NCBI GenBank assembly: GCA_937911235.1
Contig: CALDPN010000103.1
Location: forward strand, 1-28,467
Direction: 5' to 3'
Length of the DNA stretch: 28,467 bases
Source: an uncultured Bacteroidales bacterium
GTDB taxonomy: Bacteria; Bacteroidota; Bacteroidia; Bacteroidales; Paludibacteraceae
Shown here: one piece after another, positions 24,491 through 28,467 of the stretch
Position numbering within the stretch: the stretch's first letter is position 1
Layout of the letters: each line of letters opens with the position of its first letter
Program-made: the position numbers and the translations under genes
Notes under the pieces: model-generated
Databases searched by the model: none
The model's input: the letters and a program-made list of their open reading frames with translations, nothing else
What the model was told of the DNA's origin: nothing

Positions 24491-25433
24491 ATATATTAAC
24501 TATTATATTTTGTTTAGGCACTTTCTCCCAACCAAACTTATCTAGCAACTCACTTAGAGTTGCTTTTCTATTTTCTGGGGTTAGCCCTGCATAATAGCCT
24601 AGAAGTCCTAAAATATCTTCTGCAGAATATCTTTTTCTAAGTTCTCCCATATCAAGAGATTTATCTCTTTTTGAAAGCCTTGCACCACTCTGAGCAGACA
24701 TTAGAAGTGGGAAGTGATAAAATTTTGGCACAGGAAGACCCAATAAATTGTAAAGATAAATTTGTGAAGGTGTAGAATCTAAAAGGTCGTTGCCACGCAC
24801 TACTTCTGTAATACCCATGGCTGCATCATCTACCACAACGGCTAGTTGATAAGCAAAAGTACCGTCTATTCTGCGAAGTACAAAATCTCCACCCACATCA
24901 TACAAAGATTTAGACTGATAGCCATATACTCCATCTGTAAAGTTTACGGTCGCATCCCCTACTTTTATTCTATAAGCAGGTTTTCTAAGTTTAGTAAGTT
25001 CATTTATCTCATCTACAGAAAGTTCACGACATTTACCTGAGTAAATAGGTCTGCCGTCTGAAGAATGAGGAGCAGAAGCTGCAAGAAGGTCGGCACGCTT
25101 ACAAAAGCAAGGATAAATTAAATCAGATAGTTTATTAAATGCCTTTTCATAGATTTTGGCACGCTCACTTTGATAATATGGCCCAAAATCACCACCTTTA
25201 CTACCACCTTCGTCCCAAACTAGACCAAGCCAATTAAGGTCGTCTTCTAGCATTTCTGAGTATTCCTTACGGCTGCGTTCTGGGTCGAGGTCTTCTATAC
25301 GAAGTACCCATTTCCCACCTTTTGAGTGGGCAGATAAAAACGAGAGCAATGCGCTAAACACATTGCCCAAGTGCATTCTACCAGTAGGAGAAGGTGCAAA
25401 TCTACCTCTATTTTCTATCTGGTGATTTATCAC
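24489..25433 (-). CDS. gluQ: Glutamyl-Q tRNA(Asp) synthetase-like protein
   Basis: This is a glutamyl-tRNA synthetase paralogue without the anticodon-binding domain. In better studied bacteria GluQ-RS attaches glutamate to queuosine in tRNA(Asp). Visible features are RGRFAPSPTGRMHLGN (the HIGH-like motif), IEDLDPERS, a zinc site formed by PCFC, Tyr and KC, and the KMSKS-like ARLSKRDKS. The open frame reaches 25478, but that start would overlap der by 71 bases. A GTG at 25433 (overlap 26 bases, 9 residues before RGRF) fits the family start better, and neither has a clear ribosome site. It is last in the era-der-gluQ order and convergent with obg. Confidence 0.85.
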   Translation of the reverse strand: MINHQIENRGRFAPSPTGRMHLGNVFSALLSFLSAHSKGGKWVLRIEDLDPERSRKEYSEMLEDDLNWLGLVWDEGGSKGGDFGPYYQSERAKIYEKAFNKLSDLIYPCFCKRADLLAASAPHSSDGRPIYSGKCRELSVDEINELTKLRKPAYRIKVGDATVNFTDGVYGYQSKSLYDVGGDFVLRRIDGTFAYQLAVVVDDAAMGITEVVRGNDLLDSTPSQIYLYNLLGLPVPKFYHFPLLMSAQSGARLSKRDKSLDMGELRKRYSAEDILGLLGYYAGLTPENRKATLSELLDKFGWEKVPKQNIIVNI

Positions 25434-26736
25434 GGAAGAATATTTGTAGTGGTGTTCCTGAGAAATCCCATTGTTCACGTATCTTGTTTTCTAAATAGCG
25501 TTTGTATGGGTCTTTCACATATTGTGGTAAATTTGCAAAGAATAAAATTGTTGGCACTTGTGTGTCAGGAATTTGCATCACATATTTTATCTTAATGTAT
25601 TTACCTTTAATTGCTGGAGGTGGATAATTATCTATTAGTGGTAATAGATATTCATTTAGTTTTGGTGTTGGAATACGACGACGTCTATTGTCGAACACAC
25701 GCATGGTTTCTTCTATCACTTTAAAGATATGGTGCTTTGTAAGTGCAGAAGCAAAGATAATTGGGAAATCTGTAAATGGAGCAAAACGAGCACGAATGGC
25801 TTCTTCCATAATTTTTACAGATTTAGAAGTTCTTTCTTCTACTAAGTCCCATTTATTCACACACACTACAAGAGATTTTTTATTTCTTTGGATAAGTGAG
25901 AAAATATTTTGGTCTTGACCTTCTATACCACGTGTTGCGTCTAGCATCAAGATACAAACGTCTGAGTTTTCTATTGCACGAATAGAACGCATTACAGAAT
26001 AGAACTCAAGATCTTCATTTACTTTAGATTTCTTTCTAATACCTGCTGTATCAACTAAATAGAAAGATTTACCAAATTTATTGTATTGTGTATAAATAGA
26101 GTCACGTGTGGTACCAGCAATATCTGTTACGATATTTCTTTCTTCACCAATAAAAGCATTGATAAGTGAAGACTTACCAGCATTTGGACGTCCTACCACA
26201 GCAATACGAGGCAGTGAAGCGTCGAAACCATCGTTGCTAAGCTCGTCTGGAAGTTGTTTTACGATTTCATCTAAAAGGTCACCTGTACCAAAACCACTAA
26301 GTGATGAAATACAGAATGGGTCACCAAGACCAAGTTTGTAAAACTCAGCAGAAGAGTAGATTAAATCGTTATTATCTGTTTTGTTTACAACCAACAATAC
26401 TGGTTTTTTACTAGTACGAAGCACTTTTGCTACTTCCACATCTAGGTCGCAGATGCCACTTTGCACATCAACCAAGAACAGAATAAGTTCAGACTCGTCG
26501 ATGGCAATTTTTACTTGTTGGTTTATGGCATCTTCGAAAATGTCGTCAGAGTTTGTCACCAAACCGCCTGTATCTACCACAGAAAACTCTTTTTTGCCCC
26601 ACTCTGCTTTGCCGTATTGACGGTCACGTGTGGTGCCTGCTTCTTCACTTACAATAGCTCTACGAGATTCTGTTAAGCGATTGAATAAAGTTGATTTACC
26701 TACATTAGGTCTTCCTACTATTGCTACTAATGCCAT
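25408..26736 (-). CDS. der: GTPase Der (EngA)
   Basis: This 442-residue protein has two tandem GTPase domains and takes part in 50S subunit maturation. Domain 1 begins VAIVGRPNVGKST near residue 4 with DTGG and NKTD. Domain 2 begins IAVVGRPNAGKSS near residue 180 with DTAG and NKWD. A KH-like C-terminal domain follows (about 350-435), including RRRRIPTPKLNEYL. The tandem G domain layout is diagnostic. Era lies only 3 bases upstream and gluQ overlaps its end, so the three are expected to be cotranscribed, with ribosome assembly and tRNA modification together. Confidence 0.96.
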   Translation of the reverse strand: MALVAIVGRPNVGKSTLFNRLTESRRAIVSEEAGTTRDRQYGKAEWGKKEFSVVDTGGLVTNSDDIFEDAINQQVKIAIDESELILFLVDVQSGICDLDVEVAKVLRTSKKPVLLVVNKTDNNDLIYSSAEFYKLGLGDPFCISSLSGFGTGDLLDEIVKQLPDELSNDGFDASLPRIAVVGRPNAGKSSLINAFIGEERNIVTDIAGTTRDSIYTQYNKFGKSFYLVDTAGIRKKSKVNEDLEFYSVMRSIRAIENSDVCILMLDATRGIEGQDQNIFSLIQRNKKSLVVCVNKWDLVEERTSKSVKIMEEAIRARFAPFTDFPIIFASALTKHHIFKVIEETMRVFDNRRRRIPTPKLNEYLLPLIDNYPPPAIKGKYIKIKYVMQIPDTQVPTILFFANLPQYVKDPYKRYLENKIREQWDFSGTPLQIFFRDKSPDRK

Positions 26737-26739
26737 ATA

Positions 26740-27627
26740 TTAATTATTTAATTGGTAACCGAACATTTTTAATTGTTTGTCGCGATTACGCCAGTCTTTT
26801 TCTACTTTTACAAAAATTTCTAGGAACACTTTCTTTTGGAAGAATGTTTCTATATCGGTGCGAGCCATCATGCCTACTTTTTTCAGCATTGAACCGCTCT
26901 TGCCTATAATGATAGATTTTTGAGAGTCGCGTTCCACATAAATCACTGCATTTATGTGAATAAGTTTTTTATCTTCTATAAACTTTTCTACCACCACTTC
27001 TGAAGAATATGGAATTTCTTTATCATAAAGTTCCAATATCTTTTCGCGGATAATTTCTGTTACGAAAAATCTTGCAGGACGGTCTGTTAGAGCGTCTTTA
27101 TCGAAGTATGCTGGAGATTCTGGAAGAAGTTCTTTAATCTGAGCAAGTAAATTTTCTACATTAAATTTTTCTTTTGCGCAGATAGGTATAATACGTGCGT
27201 TTGGAAGCACGCCTTTCCATTTATCTACTAGGTCTTCAAGTTCTTTTTGAGAAGATAGTAAATCTATCTTGTTTATAATCAAGAAAATTGGAGTTTCCAT
27301 CTTACGTACTTTTTCTAGAAAGTCTAGATTTTTGTCGTAAGACTCCACTGTATCTGTTACGTATAGAAGCACGTCGGCATCTTTAAATGCAGACTCAGAG
27401 GCTTCCAACATAGATTCTTGCAGACGATAATTTGGTTTTAATGCTCCTGGGGTGTCAGAATACACAATCTGAAAATCTTCACCATTAACGATACCCATAA
27501 TTCTATGACGTGTGGTTTGAGACTTAGATGTGATAATAGAAATTCTCTCTCCCACCAAGGCATTCATTAATGTAGATTTACCCACATTTGGATTTCCAAC
27601 GATATTTACAAAACCTGCTTTATGCAT
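26740..27627 (-). CDS. era: GTPase Era
   Basis: This 295-residue GTPase binds the 3' end of 16S rRNA and acts in 30S assembly. The G domain has GNPNVGKST at 11-19, DTPG and NKID. The C-terminal KH domain has KSIIIGKSGSMLKKVGMMAR. The frame extends upstream to an ATG at 27657, but a perfect -7 box TATCTTTG (27653-27646) lies within that extension and would start transcription after it. ATG at 27627, giving MHKAGFVNIVG, is therefore the true start. der follows after 3 bases. Confidence 0.95.
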   Translation of the reverse strand: MHKAGFVNIVGNPNVGKSTLMNALVGERISIITSKSQTTRHRIMGIVNGEDFQIVYSDTPGALKPNYRLQESMLEASESAFKDADVLLYVTDTVESYDKNLDFLEKVRKMETPIFLIINKIDLLSSQKELEDLVDKWKGVLPNARIIPICAKEKFNVENLLAQIKELLPESPAYFDKDALTDRPARFFVTEIIREKILELYDKEIPYSSEVVVEKFIEDKKLIHINAVIYVERDSQKSIIIGKSGSMLKKVGMMARTDIETFFQKKVFLEIFVKVEKDWRNRDKQLKMFGYQLNN

Positions 27628-27645
27628 ATTAATCAAATTTGACCA

Positions 27646-27653
27646 CAAAGATA
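27646..27653 (-). promoter_or_regulatory. -7 promoter box of era-der-gluQ
   Basis: TATCTTTG on the minus strand matches TAnnTTTG and is followed 18 bases later by the era ATG. It decides the era start codon. A -33 TTG is not obvious. Confidence 0.7.
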
Positions 27654-27664
27654 GCAAAAAATAT

Positions 27665-27706
27665 CTTTAACTCCTAACTTCTAACTTCTAACTCCTAACT
27701 CCTAAC
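27665..27706. repeat. Tandem heptamer repeat (GTTAGGA/GTTAGAA on the minus strand)
   Basis: Five exact-length heptamers, TCCTAAC, TTCTAAC, TTCTAAC, TCCTAAC and TCCTAAC, run from 27672 to 27706, and a degenerate sixth (CTTTAAC) precedes them. The array fills the gap between the nuclease remnant and era. The same unit occurs twice near 17122-17135. Confidence 0.85.
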
Positions 27707-27708
27707 TT

Positions 27709-28320
27709 TTACAAAGTCCAATCTGAGATATTATCCTGAGATTCTACCACAGATTCTACCTCATCTGGTAGCGAATGGAAGAAATCTATACCAGTTCTTG
27801 ACTCCACATCGTCTACTGTGGTAACATAAGTAAGGATAGGTTTATCGTCTGCTACGTTTTCGCAAATAAATGCAAGTGTAGTCCAGTTTGTTTTACCTTT
27901 ACGAAGAAGAACTTTGTAGAAAGCATCTGGAATAGCAATATTATGAGTATTTCCCATAAAAAGTGGGTCGGCAGATACTATCGGCCCTGTTACCACATAA
28001 ACACTATCGTATTTATATGCCACATCTCTCACAAACGCCTCAATATCAGCCCAGTTGTCACGATTTAAACTTCTGTTTTGCGGACAAATATTTGTGGTAT
28101 AAAAACTCTCTTTCATAGCTGTTTCGTTCCACTTCATAGAAGCAGCTGGTGCCATGTGACCACGGTCCATCTTGTAAGGATTATTTGTATAATCACTATG
28201 AAGAACTGGGTCTAAAACAAGCGGGTCTGGCGAAAATTTATTTTCTCTTTCAAATTCTCCGTTGCATCTTTCCTTTGTTAGAAGATAAGCCACCCAATTA
28301 GGAATATAATATTCTTTAAA
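27709..28320 (-). pseudogene. 5'-truncated DNA/RNA non-specific endonuclease (NUC family)
   Basis: The conserved core of a NUC/EndoG-type nuclease is present. It has DRGHMAPAASMKW with the catalytic His, TTNICPQNRSLNRDNW with the metal-binding Asn, and YVVTGPIV. An intact gene would have a signal peptide and about 30-60 more residues before IPNWVAYLLTKE. Here the frame starts at FKEYYIPNW and is closed by an in-frame TAA at 28321-28323. No start codon lies between that stop and the GTG at 28293, which sits inside conserved sequence. A GTG start would give an unexported fragment of 194 residues. The gene is best read as disrupted, although a translated fragment cannot be excluded. Confidence 0.7.
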
Positions 28321-28425
28321 TTAAATAAACAAGAATATGAAGAAATTGAAAATTATTTATATGATGTTTTAGAACTTGAAAATGGATATATTCAAGAGCT
28401 TCGTTGTAATTCATACGTTACCTGA
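28282..28425 (+). pseudogene. Possible 3' remnant of an unknown plus-strand gene
   Basis: An open plus-strand frame without a start codon ends with TGA at 28423-28425. Its last 34 residues (NKQEYEEIENYLYDVLELEN, then GYIQELRCNSYVT) look like real acidic protein sequence, whereas codons before about 28320 overlap the nuclease. The junction near 28320 joins two genes tail-to-head. The family is not recognised, and it could be an accident of AT-rich sequence. Confidence 0.35.
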
Positions 28426-28467
28426 TTTCTTTATTTGATAACAAATTTTCTGAGGTCGCGGCACAGC

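Noticed and set aside
28320..28415. Minus-strand frame beginning MNYNEALEYIH, which looked like the start of folC
   Set aside because: It ends after about 32 codons without any conserved folC sequence; the opposite strand gives a more protein-like tail.

Overview
The window looks like a chromosome segment of an AT-rich member of the Bacteroidales (phylum Bacteroidota). The evidence is the set of intact housekeeping genes, families typical of this phylum (DUF5723, DUF3822, DUF4465, a type IX-like C-terminal sorting tail, BtuG), the near absence of Shine-Dalgarno sequences, and repeated promoters of the Bacteroidota type (TAnnTTTG at -7, often with TTG 19-20 nt upstream). No IS element, CRISPR array, prophage or rRNA is visible. 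The only sign of rearrangement is at the right edge.

Layout, left to right. (1) 56-4182 (+): acpP, fabF, rnc and a long-chain acyl-CoA ligase in a tight run, ending at a hairpin shared with the convergent minus-strand genes. (2) 4281-9063 (-): a RecD-like helicase, then a large lipoprotein, a DUF5723 barrel-like protein and a possible 26-residue membrane peptide. (3) 9133-15087 (+): a cobalamin riboswitch followed by five exported proteins, ending in BtuG and BtuB. This is the outer-membrane half of a vitamin B12 uptake system, with no inner-membrane BtuFCD genes in the window. (4) 15149-17155 (+): a membrane-anchored unknown, a DUF3822 protein and rsmD, closed by a terminator inside an intergenic repeat. 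(5) 17170-19279 (+): htpG behind a near-perfect sigma-54 type promoter. (6) 19328-20165 (+): tRNA-Arg(ACG) with promoter and terminator, then a secreted unknown. (7) 20237-21580 (-): an exported GH13 amylase, divergent across interlocked promoters from a Rieske-like lipoprotein (+, 21684). (8) 22184-24452 (+): hpt, adk, obg. (9) 24489-27627 (-): era, der and gluQ. (10) 27709-28320 (-): a 5'-truncated NUC-family nuclease that meets the apparent 3' tail of an unrelated plus-strand gene.

The genes most clearly working together are acpP/fabF (fatty acid elongation), with the acyl-CoA ligase as a likely partner for exogenous fatty acids, and the B12 operon, where one riboswitch would turn off surface capture (BtuG plus accessory proteins) and transport (BtuB) when cobalamin is plentiful. 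The most notable observations are the sigma-54 site before htpG, the architecture of the B12 operon, a Rieske-fold lipoprotein whose ligand set has become four cysteines, and two promoters interlocked through TTGCAA blocks.
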